From contig MWDI01000017.1 in assembly GCA_002070475.1 (NCBI GenBank), forward strand, positions 124,001 through 188,000: DNA of 64,000 bases, in the 5' to 3' direction. Source of the DNA: Firmicutes bacterium ADurb.Bin146 (GTDB taxonomy: Bacteria > Bacillota > Clostridia > DUPQ01). Every line of letters begins with the position of its first letter. The first letter of the stretch is position 1. The notes beneath the pieces were generated by a model. It ran no database searches. It was not told the origin of the DNA and worked only from the letters and a program-made list of their open reading frames with translations. This document shows, in pieces, positions 17,007 through 26,449 of this stretch. The position numbers were made by a program, and so were the translations under genes.

Positions 17007-18407
17007 TCAGAATCTGAAATAAATAAATGGATTATATGAAGAGCTTATAATGTGCATAATACATAATGCTAACAATACTGCATAGCATAACACTGTTGCT
17101 GTTTGTAATATTTTATGCTGCTTCTTTATGTATGTTAATTTGAAAACAGGGAAGGAAAACAGTATACCTGCCAGGACAAAAACAAAACCTTTCATTATTG
17201 ATAAATCAGCAGATAAAAGAGCAGGCCAGTCAGTAAACTTAAATACAAACATAGTTTTTAATACATGATTTAATTGCGACATATCAGTTAAATTAAATAT
17301 TACCCATCCTATAACCACTATAACAGTGGCATATATCCATCTGAGCACTTCAGGAATTTTTTCTATAATCCTGCCAATTAATAGTTTTTCAAGTATGAGC
17401 CATACTGCATAATATAAGCCCCATATTATGAAATTCCATTCTGCACCGTGCCACAATCCTGTGAGCAGCCACACAATGAGGATATTCAGCACCCATCTTG
17501 GTTTAGAAGTCCTGTTGCCGCCTAAAGGTATATATACATAATCTTTAAACCATGATGATAGGCTTATATGCCATCTTCTCCAGAAATCAGTAACGGATAA
17601 AGCCATATATGGGTAATTGAAGTTTTCTAAAAAATGAAAACCGAATATACGGCCTAAGCCTATAGCCATATCTGAATAACCGGAAAAGTCAAAATATATC
17701 TGCAAACCATAACATAATGCTGCAATCCAATAGCTTATCGAACCTGATAAGTCGGGTAATGAATAAATATGTACAGCAACTGCGCCAACGCTATTTGCTA
17801 TAAGTACTTTTTTTGCCAGACCTGATATGAATCTTTTAGTTCCATATATGATATCATTCCAGCTCTCCTTGCGATGTAAAATTTCTTGCTCTATTGTCTT
17901 GTATCGCACTATCGGGCCTGCTATAAGTTGCGGGAAGAAGCATACATAAAGAGCAAAATAAAGTATGTTCTTTTGAACATTTACTTGCTTTCGATATAAA
18001 TCGATAATGTATGAAAGTATTTGAAACGTATAAAAACTTATTCCTATAGGAAGCAGTATGGTTTTTAAATTAAAAGATGTTTCTGCAATCTTATCTATAT
18101 TATCTGCAAAGAAATTCAGATATTTATAACAAAACAGAAAACCTAAAAGTATTACTGTGCATAAAATTAAAAACAGTTTAGATAGTTTAGGATTATTTTT
18201 GTAATAGTCAATCAAAAGACCGCTTATATATGCTATTAATATAGATATTATTAGCAGTATAAGGTATTTAGGTTCTCCCCACGAGTAAAAAATTAGGGAA
18301 AATATTAAAAGCACGACATTTCTCCATATCCTGTTTTTCACAGAAAAATATGCAATTATAACTAGGGGAATGAAAAAATAAAGGAATGTCAAAGAAGAGA
18401 AAAGCAT
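17007..18407 (-). CDS. MBOAT-family membrane O-acyltransferase (AlgI/DltB-like)
   Basis: The 466-residue polytopic protein carries the MBOAT signatures: YFDFSGYSDMAIGLGRIFGF (about 238-257), FWRRWHISLSSWFKDYVYIPLGG (about 273-295) and TGLWHGAEWNFIIWG (about 315-330) with the active-site His. It moves an acyl group across the membrane for esterification of a cell-surface polymer. Its ATG directly follows the stop of the DHHW gene (TAGATG) with GGAGGCG in front. The pair parallels AlgI/AlgJ systems. The polymer is unknown; no glycosyltransferases lie nearby. Confidence 0.9.
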   Translation of the reverse strand: MLFSSLTFLYFFIPLVIIAYFSVKNRIWRNVVLLIFSLIFYSWGEPKYLILLIISILIAYISGLLIDYYKNNPKLSKLFLILCTVILLGFLFCYKYLNFFADNIDKIAETSFNLKTILLPIGISFYTFQILSYIIDLYRKQVNVQKNILYFALYVCFFPQLIAGPIVRYKTIEQEILHRKESWNDIIYGTKRFISGLAKKVLIANSVGAVAVHIYSLPDLSGSISYWIAALCYGLQIYFDFSGYSDMAIGLGRIFGFHFLENFNYPYMALSVTDFWRRWHISLSSWFKDYVYIPLGGNRTSKPRWVLNILIVWLLTGLWHGAEWNFIIWGLYYAVWLILEKLLIGRIIEKIPEVLRWIYATVIVVIGWVIFNLTDMSQLNHVLKTMFVFKFTDWPALLSADLSIMKGFVFVLAGILFSFPVFKLTYIKKQHKILQTATVLCYAVLLALCIMHIISSSYNPFIYFRF

Positions 18408-19586
18408 CTATTCGCCTCCCTCAATATTGAATATCTTAAACGAAAAGAAATCAATATTCCCTATAAGCAATACTTTATCGATATCATTATTTTCAATATA
18501 TTTTTCAAAATCAAATGGTTTTCCCATGTAATGCTCATAATATCTAAGGTCAACACAGTATGTCTTATCAAAGTGTGAAGCAATCAGTTTTATTATAGCA
18601 TTGTCATATGATTCGCCTATAATAAGTAGATTACTTGAATCATTATCTAGATCAAATATGACTTCTCCTTCATCATTGCCAAATACGGTGCCATAACTTA
18701 TTGAATCTATTTTATTTTGTATAAAATCTTGCTGATTGCCATAATCTCTTGCAATTTCTCCATTAACATATATATCCATAGCGGGATACTCGAACAGGTA
18801 TATTTCCATGGTATCTGATAGTATGTTTTCAAAACCTGAAGTTTTACTGCCTTGGAAAGGTTTGGGAAAAGATATTGTGTCTAAAGGCTTAAGCGGTACG
18901 ATATTCGGATCTAACAACTTAATTACATCCAAATATCCTTTATATGACCCTTCATTATTCCAGTGATGGTCTGTAGCATAGAAATATTTTTTAAATGTTT
19001 CAAAATCATTGACTTCAAACCCAGACATCATATTTTCATCCAATAACAGTTTGCTTTTTATATATTCATAAAATCCTGCTTGTTCATTTTTGTAAAAGTC
19101 TATATCTGTATCTTTTTCAATATAGTAGACATAAAAATCCAAGTCTGAGTGTTTCTCAAAAAGCCTGTTATAGCTATCAATCTTAAAATTAAGCCAGTAT
19201 ATTGTCGATTCATATGGATATTGAGCAAAAAGCAACATGTCTTTGTATATAATATTACCTTTAAAATATATATAGCCGTCATATGCTTTTCTTAAAGGAT
19301 TCAATGCAATTCTAGAAATGTAAGTTTCCATAAGATTATATGCTCTTTTAGCCTTGTTTGACAATTGTATCTGGTCTGATAATGCAAGTTCAAAACTATC
19401 CTGAAAGCTTTTATCAAGATACGAATCAAAATCCAAATTTGCTATTTTATATGCATACCTGTTTTCATATGCATTAATATCCTCACTGAAAAAGACTGTA
19501 GTAATCAGTCCTAAAAGTAAAACTGCTAATATCGAAAATATGATTAACTTGCTTATTATATTTGTATATTTATCTAGAGGTTGCAT
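18408..19586 (-). CDS. DHHW-motif extracellular protein, AlgJ-like partner of the MBOAT
   Basis: One N-terminal membrane helix (about 12-31, IISKLIIFSILAVLLLGLITTVFF) is followed by an extracytoplasmic domain with YATDHHWNNEGSYKGY near residue 206. This DHHW motif defines the family that pairs with MBOAT acyltransferases and resembles the SGNH-type AlgJ/AlgX enzymes. LLIIGESYDNA (about 305-315) would be the nucleophile-region equivalent, with Ser in GES. It probably takes the acyl group from the MBOAT and places it on a polymer. It is first in the two-gene operon. Confidence 0.8.
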   Translation of the reverse strand: MQPLDKYTNIISKLIIFSILAVLLLGLITTVFFSEDINAYENRYAYKIANLDFDSYLDKSFQDSFELALSDQIQLSNKAKRAYNLMETYISRIALNPLRKAYDGYIYFKGNIIYKDMLLFAQYPYESTIYWLNFKIDSYNRLFEKHSDLDFYVYYIEKDTDIDFYKNEQAGFYEYIKSKLLLDENMMSGFEVNDFETFKKYFYATDHHWNNEGSYKGYLDVIKLLDPNIVPLKPLDTISFPKPFQGSKTSGFENILSDTMEIYLFEYPAMDIYVNGEIARDYGNQQDFIQNKIDSISYGTVFGNDEGEVIFDLDNDSSNLLIIGESYDNAIIKLIASHFDKTYCVDLRYYEHYMGKPFDFEKYIENNDIDKVLLIGNIDFFSFKIFNIEGGE

Positions 19587-19656
19587 AACATTCCTTATAT
19601 AGCATTTCGAATTGCTATTATCTTAGCATATTTTACTTATTATTTAATAGTAAATA

Positions 19657-19690
19657 AAAAAAAGGAAAAAGAAAAGGCGCATTGCGCCTT
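19657..19690 (-). terminator. Terminator after the enoate-reductase-like gene
   Basis: AAGGCGCA (19674-19681) and TGCGCCTT (19683-19690) form a tight 8-bp stem; reading on the minus strand it is followed by a T-rich run (TTCTTTTTCCTTTTTTT). It lies about 30 bp after the flavoenzyme stop codon. Confidence 0.7.
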
Positions 19691-19720
19691 GTTCTTATAA
19701 CTTAATTTTACTGAACCTTA

Positions 19721-21661
19721 TCAAATGTCATATGCAGCACGATATGCTTCCTGTATTGCTTCATATATCTTACGAGGTTTCACGCAGTCTCCAATCACAG
19801 TATGAGGTATTTTTGCACCTTTTAGCTTATCTGAAAGGTTATTAATTGGCCTTACTCCGACAGCGATTACGACTGTGTCTGTGTTTATTACGCACTCATT
19901 GCCGTTTTCTGTCTGCACTAAGATGCAATTATCCTTAATCTGGATAACTTTTGATTTTCTCATAATGTTTACTTTCAATGAATCAAGCCTCATGAGCATA
20001 AGGGCTTTGACAGAAGCTCCGGAATCCTGCATAACATCGTCAAGCATTTCTACTACAGTGACAGTCTTGCCTCTTATTGCTAGATACTCCGCTGTCTCAC
20101 AGCCTACTGACCCTCCTCCGACAACTACTACATTCTGTCCTACATGTGCTTTCCCTTTAAGCACATCATGAGCATTAACAACCTCTTTTCTGTCGACACC
20201 GGCTATATTAGGTGTGATAGGTGCAGATCCTGTTGCTATTATTACGGCATCTGCTTTTTCTGCTTTGATTGTCTCAACATCAGCTTCTTTGTTTAGTATG
20301 ACTTTTACTTTTAGCCTTTTTATAGCCTCAGTAAGGAATTTGACCAAATCTGATACCTCTTCTTTGTGAGGAGGTACTGTTGCGATATTCAGCTGTCCGC
20401 CAATTTTGTCTTCTTTTTCATAAATTGTAACATCATGACCTCTTGATGCTGCCACTCTGGCGGCTTCCAAACCTGCAGGACCTGAGCCTACTACTACAAC
20501 TTTTTTCTTTACTTTTGCTTTATCAGTATCATAATCCAGTTCATTGCCGACTGTAGCATTAACCAGACATCCGATATCCAGATTTAAGAATAATCTGTCT
20601 ATGCATCCTTGATTGCATGCTATGCATCTTCTTATTCCTTCCAGATCGTTTTTGGCGATTTTATTAACATATTCTGGGTCTGCAAGAAGACCTCTTCCCA
20701 TTGTAATGAAGTCAGCCTTGCCTTCTTCTAATATGGTTTCAGCCATTTGCGGTTCCTTGATTCTGCCTGCTACCATGATAGGCACTTTGGCATTAATGGC
20801 TTTTCTTATCGCTGAGGCATTTTCCACAAATAAACCTTGGGGTAATGCTGCAGGCTGAATAATCATAGCTGCTGATTCATATACGCCTCCAGATATGTTA
20901 ATCGCGTCGATTCCGTTTTCAACAAGCACTTTAGAGAACTGTTTGGCATCTTCTAAAGTAAGCCCGCCAGCTACAAATTCCTCAGATGTAAGACGGTAAA
21001 TGATAGGGAAGTCCTTTCCAACTTTTTTTCTTACTTCCTTTAATACTTCAAGAGGCATTCTCATACGGTTTTCAAAAGAACCGCCGTATTTATCTGTCCT
21101 CTTGTTACTGTATGGAGATAAAAACTGATTAAGAAGATAGCCATGCGCGCCATGCAGTTCAACTGCATCGAATCCTGCTTCTTTGGCTCTTCTTCCACCT
21201 TCTCCAAATGCTTTGATAATTTCTTCAATTTCGCTGATTGTGAGTTCATCGGGAACTTCCTGGCATACAGGACAGGCAATTGATGAAGGGGCTACAGGAG
21301 CTTTTCCTATAACTGCAGCATGTGTTTGTCTTCCTCCGTGATAAAGCTGTGTTGCAATCTTCGCACCATGTTTATGGACTACAGCTGTCAGTTCCTTCAG
21401 CCCTTCGATATGCGCATCATCGGAAATGCCTACTTCATTAGGAAATCCTCTTCCTGAGGAAGCTACATAAATTGCTTCGGTTATGATTAACCCAACTCCG
21501 CCTTTAGCTCTAGCCTCATGATAAGCTTTAAATCTTTCAGTAACTTTTCCTTCATGATCACAGTAGTTCGTTACCATTGGAGCCATAACAAATCGGTTTC
21601 TTAATTCAAGCTTGCCAATTCTGCCAGGTTCCAGTACTTTTTGAAATTTAGCATTTAACAT
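19721..21661 (-). CDS. NADH:flavin oxidoreductase, 2-enoate reductase/BaiCD-like
   Basis: Residues 1-365 form the old-yellow-enzyme TIM barrel, with FMN-site HGAHGYLLNQFLSPYSNKRTDKYGG. A four-Cys 4Fe-4S motif CIACNQGCIDRLFLNLDIGC follows at about 344-363. The rest is an FAD/NAD(P) module with VVVVGSGPAGLEAARVAASRG near 390 and VVVVGGGSVGCETAEYLA near 510. At 646 residues it has the full length of 2,4-dienoyl-CoA reductase, enoate reductase and bile-acid BaiCD enzymes, which reduce activated C=C bonds. The substrate cannot be decided. GAAGGAGG precedes ATG. It is a single-gene unit divergent from osmC. Confidence 0.85.
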   Translation of the reverse strand: MLNAKFQKVLEPGRIGKLELRNRFVMAPMVTNYCDHEGKVTERFKAYHEARAKGGVGLIITEAIYVASSGRGFPNEVGISDDAHIEGLKELTAVVHKHGAKIATQLYHGGRQTHAAVIGKAPVAPSSIACPVCQEVPDELTISEIEEIIKAFGEGGRRAKEAGFDAVELHGAHGYLLNQFLSPYSNKRTDKYGGSFENRMRMPLEVLKEVRKKVGKDFPIIYRLTSEEFVAGGLTLEDAKQFSKVLVENGIDAINISGGVYESAAMIIQPAALPQGLFVENASAIRKAINAKVPIMVAGRIKEPQMAETILEEGKADFITMGRGLLADPEYVNKIAKNDLEGIRRCIACNQGCIDRLFLNLDIGCLVNATVGNELDYDTDKAKVKKKVVVVGSGPAGLEAARVAASRGHDVTIYEKEDKIGGQLNIATVPPHKEEVSDLVKFLTEAIKRLKVKVILNKEADVETIKAEKADAVIIATGSAPITPNIAGVDRKEVVNAHDVLKGKAHVGQNVVVVGGGSVGCETAEYLAIRGKTVTVVEMLDDVMQDSGASVKALMLMRLDSLKVNIMRKSKVIQIKDNCILVQTENGNECVINTDTVVIAVGVRPINNLSDKLKGAKIPHTVIGDCVKPRKIYEAIQEAYRAAYDI

Positions 21662-21700
21662 ATCAGTACCTCCTTCTATTTCATATCTTGTACTGATTTA

Positions 21701-21732
21701 ATTTTATATTAAATGATACATAGTGTCAAAAT
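21701..21732 (-). promoter_or_regulatory. Promoter and possible operator of the flavoenzyme gene
   Basis: Minus strand: TTGACA (21729-21724), 17-bp spacer, TAAAAT (21706-21701). The -35 box is part of an imperfect dyad, TGATACATAGTGTCA at 21714-21728, with one mismatched pair, which would suit a repressor site. Confidence 0.5.
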
Positions 21733-21793
21733 AAAGTTATGTTTGAAATTCAGTATATGAATATTATTTATATAAAAAAATTATGAAAAATGC

Positions 21794-21845
21794 TTGACAA
21801 TGGTTAAGGTATAACTTATTATCATATATGAACATATGCTCATAT
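21794..21845 (+). promoter_or_regulatory. Promoter of the OsmC gene with ArsR/SmtB-like palindrome
   Basis: TTGACA (21794-21799), a 17-bp spacer and TATTAT (21817-21822) form a near-consensus promoter. Directly downstream is a 20-bp dyad, ATATGAACAT / ATGCTCATAT (21826-21845), with 9 of 10 pairs matching. It resembles the TGAACA-n2-TGTTCA core bound by ArsR/SmtB regulators, with one change (TGCTCA). A further ATATGAAC follows at 21842-21849. Confidence 0.5.
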
Positions 21846-21888
21846 GAACGATTGTGAGAATGTGAATAATGAAAGCGAGGATATAGAT

Positions 21889-22326
21889 ATGGCAACAGCT
21901 AAATTTAAAGTAAATGCAAAAAGTGAGAATCCTACCAAAACGGTAGTAGATGTAAGAGGATTTAAGATTATAGTAGATGAACCGGAAAATCTTGGTGGTA
22001 CAAACCATGGTGCGAATCCTGTAGAATATGTACTAGCGGCATTATCGGGATGTCTGAATGTTGTATCCCATATAGTTGCAAAAGAAATGGGATTTAAACT
22101 GAATGGTCTTGAGATAGATTTGGAGGGGGACCTTGACCCAGCGAAATTTGCAGGAAAGAAGACGACCGAACGTGCAGGATACAAGCAGATAAGAGTAGTC
22201 TTAAGGCCTGATACTGATGCTGATTCTGATACCTTGGATAAATGGCTGGAAGTAGTAGAGCAAAGATGCCCTGTAAATGATAATTTAGCTAACCAGACCC
22301 CTGTTTTAATAAGTGTTGCAAAATAG
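21889..22326 (+). CDS. OsmC/Ohr family protein
   Basis: The 145-residue protein shows the OsmC pattern: GGTNHGANPVEYVLAALSGCLNVVSHIVAKEMG with one redox Cys near residue 52, and a second Cys in VVEQRCPVNDNL near 126. OsmC/Ohr proteins reduce organic hydroperoxides through these two Cys; the spacing fits the YhfA-like branch. ATG 21889 is preferred because AGCGAGGA lies 10 nt upstream; the frame extends to 21844, but that would start inside the operator-like dyad. Confidence 0.8.
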   Translation: MATAKFKVNAKSENPTKTVVDVRGFKIIVDEPENLGGTNHGANPVEYVLAALSGCLNVVSHIVAKEMGFKLNGLEIDLEGDLDPAKFAGKKTTERAGYKQIRVVLRPDTDADSDTLDKWLEVVEQRCPVNDNLANQTPVLISVAK

Positions 22327-22362
22327 GGAAACAGATAAACTTATTTATGTTTAAATAAGGTT

Positions 22363-22398
22363 GAATGCAACGGTGACGTTGCATTCTTCTTGTATTTA
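22363..22398 (+). terminator. Terminator after osmC
   Basis: GAATGCAACG (22363-22372) pairs with CGTTGCATTC (22377-22386) around a GTGA tetraloop of GNRA type, followed by TTCTTGTATTT. It also separates the convergent carB-dapF gene. Confidence 0.75.
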
Positions 22399-22426
22399 TT
22401 AAATTGTTAGTAATAATGATTTACTG

Positions 22427-25400
22427 CTATATGCTCACGGTCCCTTCACATATAAGTACAGCATTGCCTGTTAAGGTTATGCCCTCATCTGAATAGTTGA
22501 CTATCAGGTCTCCGCCTCTAAGATTTACTGTTATATCGGTATTTTTCTCACAATATCCGTTTTCCACAGCGGCAACGACAGCAGCGCATGCTCCGGTACC
22601 ACATGCTAATGTCTCGCCATTTCCTCTTTCCCAAACCCTCATTTTTATGGTGTTCCTATTAACCACCCTTATGAACTCTGTATTTATCCTTTCAGGAAAA
22701 ATTGGAGCATTCTCAAACTTAGGCCCTATGTTTTCCATATCCACAGCATCGACACGGTCTGTAAATACCACGCAATGAGGATTACCTATGGATACGCATG
22801 TGATGTTATACTGTTCATCTGCTATTGTCACCGGTTTGTTTATTACTGTAGGAGTATCGGATATTACAGGTATCTTGTCCTTATCCAGTTCTGCTTTTCC
22901 TACTTCTACTGTTACTGAGGAAACCTGGTTATTTATTGTAAATAACTTTAGATTTTTAATGCCTGATGCTGTCTCTATCTTCATTTCAGTTTTATTGACT
23001 ATATTATTGTCATAAAGATATTTTGCTACACACCTGATGGAATTACCTGCCATCTTGCCTTCCGAACCGTCTTTATTGAATATCCTCATAGAAGCGTCTG
23101 CTTTTTTGGAATCTTCGATAAGAATCAATCCGTCAGATCCGATACCATAGTTTCGGTTGCATAATGATATTGCTAGAGACTCAGGACAATTTATCCTCTT
23201 GTCACGGTTATCAAAATATATGTAGTCATTTCCTGAACCGTGCATTTTAACGAATTTCAGCTTCAGTCTTTCCTCTCTCATGTTGTTTATGTCTACAAGC
23301 TCGGTATTATTCTGATTGAATCTGCTTGCTAGGATATCCGCTAATGCATTGGCGGTATCCAAAGAAGTAAGGCAGGGGACTGAAAGCTGTATAGCTCTTT
23401 TATGAAGCCGTATGAAATCTTCCATAGCTGTCCTGGTATTTGGTATAGTGCATATTATGTATTTTATTTTTCCTGCATCTAAAAGCTTAATAAGCGTATC
23501 ATCATAGGAAAGCTTATTTACAAATGTAACATCAATACCAAGACTGGATATGGCTTTAGCTGTGCTGTTTGTAGCATATATTTTTATTTTCAATTCATTA
23601 AATTTTTTAGCTACTTTCAATATTTCCAGCCTGTCTTTTTTATCTACGGATATAAGGACGCCTTTGGACTTATCAGAATCTACTTTAAATCCTGCAGAGG
23701 TAAGCCCTTTGAAAAGAGCTTCATTCAATGTCTTGCCGATACCTAGAACCTCTCCAGTTGATTTCATCTGAGGTCCTAATGTAGAGTTGGCATCTGTCAG
23801 TTTCTCAAATGAGAAGACAGGGACTTTTACTGTGAAATATGGAGGTTGTCTGTATAATCCGGTTCCATAACCTAAATCCCTTAGTTTCTGGCCCAACATT
23901 ACTTTTGATGCAAGCTCCACCATCGGTATGCCTGTTACTTTAGATATATATGGAACAGTCCTTGATGCTCTGGGGTTAACCTCTATGACATATAAATCAT
24001 CCTCATATATGAGATATTGTATGTTTACAAGCCCTTTAGTACCAAGCGACAGAGCAAGTTTTTCCGAACAGTCAATTATTTTTTTAAGCAGCAGGTCGTT
24101 AAGCGAGTAATGAGGATACACGGCTATTGAGTCGCCTGAATGTATTCCTGCTCTTTCAATATGTTCCATAACGCCTGGTATCAATATATCCTCGCCATCG
24201 GATATCACATCCACTTCCAGCTCGGTGCCCATCATATATTTATCGACTAAAACAGGATTTTCTATTGTCTGTTTTAATATTATATTCATATACTGCTGTA
24301 TTTCATCTTTGGTATAAGCTATTACCATGTTCTGTCCGCCTATGACATATGAAGGTCTCAAAAGAACAGGATAACCTAATTCCTCTGCAGCATGTATAGC
24401 TTGCTTTGTGTTCATAACCGCCATACCTTTAGGCCTTATTATGTTAAACCTGGCAAGAAGCTCATCGAAACGCTCCCTGTCTTCAGCCATATCAATACCT
24501 TCTGCAGATGTCCCGAGTATCCTAATACCGTTCTTATCCAAAAACTTAGTAAGTTTTATGGCTGTCTGACCTCCGAATGCTACAACGACGCCTATAGGAT
24601 CTTCTACTTTTATTACATTCATTACATCTTCTTCTGTGAGAGGTTCAAAGTATAACCTGTCTGCAGTGTTGTAGTCTGTGGATACGGTTTCTGGATTATT
24701 GTTGATAATGATAACCTCATACCCCATATCTTTTAAAGCCCATACGCAATGGACAGAGGAGTAGTCGAATTCAATTCCCTGGCCTATTCGGATAGGGCCG
24801 GAACCTAGTACTATTATCCTTTTTTTACCTGAACGTTTCATTGCTCTGGCTTCACAGTATTCATCATATGAAGAGTAGAAGTATGGGGTTTTTGCTTCAA
24901 ATTCAGCTGCGCATGTATCAACCATTTTATATGATGCTTCAATGTGAGGAAGGTTCTTTGCTTTTGTAATCCTTTTTATAGCTTTATCCGGATATCCAAG
25001 CTTTTTGGCTTCTAAATACATTTCATCTGAATAAGAAGTTTCCAATTTCCTTTCAAAATCAGCAAGATTTTTTATTTTGGCTAAAAACCATCTGTCTATT
25101 TTGGTTATATTAAAAATCTCATCTATGGAAATACCTTGTCTTAAAGCTTGGTATATGACGAAAAGGCGCATGTCATCTACATCTTTTAATTTATTGTGTA
25201 TATCTATTTCCTTATCGAATTGTTTGTTAAGAGTATCTAAGGATATTTCCGCGCCTCTGACAGCTTTCATTAAAGCCATCTCAAAAGTGGGAGCGATAGC
25301 CATTACTTCGCCTGTTGCCTTCATCTGCGTGCCCAGCTTGTGGCTGGCATTTGCAAACTTATCAAAAGGCCATTTCGGGAATTTTACAACGACATAATCT

Positions 25401-26449
25401 ATAGCCGGTTCGAAACAAGCGCTTGTTTTTCCGGTTATATCATTTTTAAGCTCATCCAAAGTATAACCAAGAGCCAGTAAAGCAGTGATCTTTGCTATCG
25501 GGTAGCCTGTCGCTTTACTTGCAAGAGCAGAGGAGCGCGAAACCCTTGGATTAACTTCAATAACCGCATACTCGAAACTGTCAGGATTTAGCGCGAACTG
25601 CACATTACATCCTCCGATTATTTTCAGTTCGGTTATTATGTATAAAGCTGCAGTACGCAACATCTGGTATTCTTTATCTGAAAGGGTGAGTGCAGGAGCT
25701 ACAACGATAGAATCACCAGTATGTACTCCGACAGGATCAATATTCTCCATAGAGCATATGGCTATCACATTACCGTTTTTATCCCTCATTGTTTCGAATT
25801 CAATTTCTTTCCAGCCATATATGTATCGTTCTACCAGTATCTGATTGATAGGTGAGGCATCAAGTCCGGACTTGGCAGTAGTGATAAGTTCCTCTTCAGT
25901 ATATGCCACGCCTCCACCGGTGCCTCCTAATGTGAAAGCTGGACGAATTATCACAGGATAACCTATACTGTCAGCTATAAGCTTGGCTTTTCTTACATCA
26001 GTAGCTATATCTGAAGGTATGCAAGGCTGGTTTATAGCCATCATCGTATCTCTGAAGAGCTGGCGGTCTTCCGCTTTATCAATAGCATCGACATTAGTGC
26101 CGAGCAGTCGAACTCCTTCTTTCTGCAAAAAGCCGCTTTTTGCCAGCTGGTGAGCGATTGTAAGGCCTGTCTGGCCTCCAAGGCCTGCTATCATGCTATC
26201 AGGTTTTTCCTTTTTTATTATCCTTTTAACTGTTTCTTGAGTAAGAGGTTCAAGATATATCTCATCTGCAAGAGCTTTATCCGTCATTATTGTCGCAGGA
26301 TTGGAGTTGACCAGCACGACATTTATCCCCTCGCTTTTTAGCACTTTGCAGCCTTGAGCTCCCGCGTAATCGAATTCTGCGGCCTGACCGATTATTATAG
26401 GTCCTGAGCCTATTATGAGTGTTTTTTTGATGGAGTTATCTCTTGGCAT
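22427..26449 (-). CDS. carB-dapF: Fusion of carbamoyl phosphate synthase large subunit and diaminopimelate epimerase
   Basis: Residues 1-1056 are a full CarB: two ATP-grasp halves (IIGSGPIIIGQAAEFDYAGAQG and VLGSGPIRIGQGIEFDYSSVHC open them) and a C-terminal MGS-like allosteric domain (about 930-1050). Without a stop the chain continues from about residue 1057 (MREERLKLKF) into DapF: KMHGSGNDYIYFD, the first catalytic Cys in MAGNSIRC and the second in GETLACGTGACA. About 284 residues make this a complete epimerase. CarB makes carbamoyl phosphate; DapF makes meso-diaminopimelate for lysine and peptidoglycan. No ribosome site precedes Met1057, so one polypeptide is expected. The start overlaps carA by 14 nt. 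Confidence 0.92.
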   Translation of the reverse strand: MPRDNSIKKTLIIGSGPIIIGQAAEFDYAGAQGCKVLKSEGINVVLVNSNPATIMTDKALADEIYLEPLTQETVKRIIKKEKPDSMIAGLGGQTGLTIAHQLAKSGFLQKEGVRLLGTNVDAIDKAEDRQLFRDTMMAINQPCIPSDIATDVRKAKLIADSIGYPVIIRPAFTLGGTGGGVAYTEEELITTAKSGLDASPINQILVERYIYGWKEIEFETMRDKNGNVIAICSMENIDPVGVHTGDSIVVAPALTLSDKEYQMLRTAALYIITELKIIGGCNVQFALNPDSFEYAVIEVNPRVSRSSALASKATGYPIAKITALLALGYTLDELKNDITGKTSACFEPAIDYVVVKFPKWPFDKFANASHKLGTQMKATGEVMAIAPTFEMALMKAVRGAEISLDTLNKQFDKEIDIHNKLKDVDDMRLFVIYQALRQGISIDEIFNITKIDRWFLAKIKNLADFERKLETSYSDEMYLEAKKLGYPDKAIKRITKAKNLPHIEASYKMVDTCAAEFEAKTPYFYSSYDEYCEARAMKRSGKKRIIVLGSGPIRIGQGIEFDYSSVHCVWALKDMGYEVIIINNNPETVSTDYNTADRLYFEPLTEEDVMNVIKVEDPIGVVVAFGGQTAIKLTKFLDKNGIRILGTSAEGIDMAEDRERFDELLARFNIIRPKGMAVMNTKQAIHAAEELGYPVLLRPSYVIGGQNMVIAYTKDEIQQYMNIILKQTIENPVLVDKYMMGTELEVDVISDGEDILIPGVMEHIERAGIHSGDSIAVYPHYSLNDLLLKKIIDCSEKLALSLGTKGLVNIQYLIYEDDLYVIEVNPRASRTVPYISKVTGIPMVELASKVMLGQKLRDLGYGTGLYRQPPYFTVKVPVFSFEKLTDANSTLGPQMKSTGEVLGIGKTLNEALFKGLTSAGFKVDSDKSKGVLISVDKKDRLEILKVAKKFNELKIKIYATNSTAKAISSLGIDVTFVNKLSYDDTLIKLLDAGKIKYIICTIPNTRTAMEDFIRLHKRAIQLSVPCLTSLDTANALADILASRFNQNNTELVDINNMREERLKLKFVKMHGSGNDYIYFDNRDKRINCPESLAISLCNRNYGIGSDGLILIEDSKKADASMRIFNKDGSEGKMAGNSIRCVAKYLYDNNIVNKTEMKIETASGIKNLKLFTINNQVSSVTVEVGKAELDKDKIPVISDTPTVINKPVTIADEQYNITCVSIGNPHCVVFTDRVDAVDMENIGPKFENAPIFPERINTEFIRVVNRNTIKMRVWERGNGETLACGTGACAAVVAAVENGYCEKNTDITVNLRGGDLIVNYSDEGITLTGNAVLICEGTVSI

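Noticed and set aside
23279..23281. Independent translation start for dapF at Met1057 of the fusion
   Set aside because: No Shine-Dalgarno sequence stands before this ATG and no stop ends carB, so a fused chain is the simpler reading.
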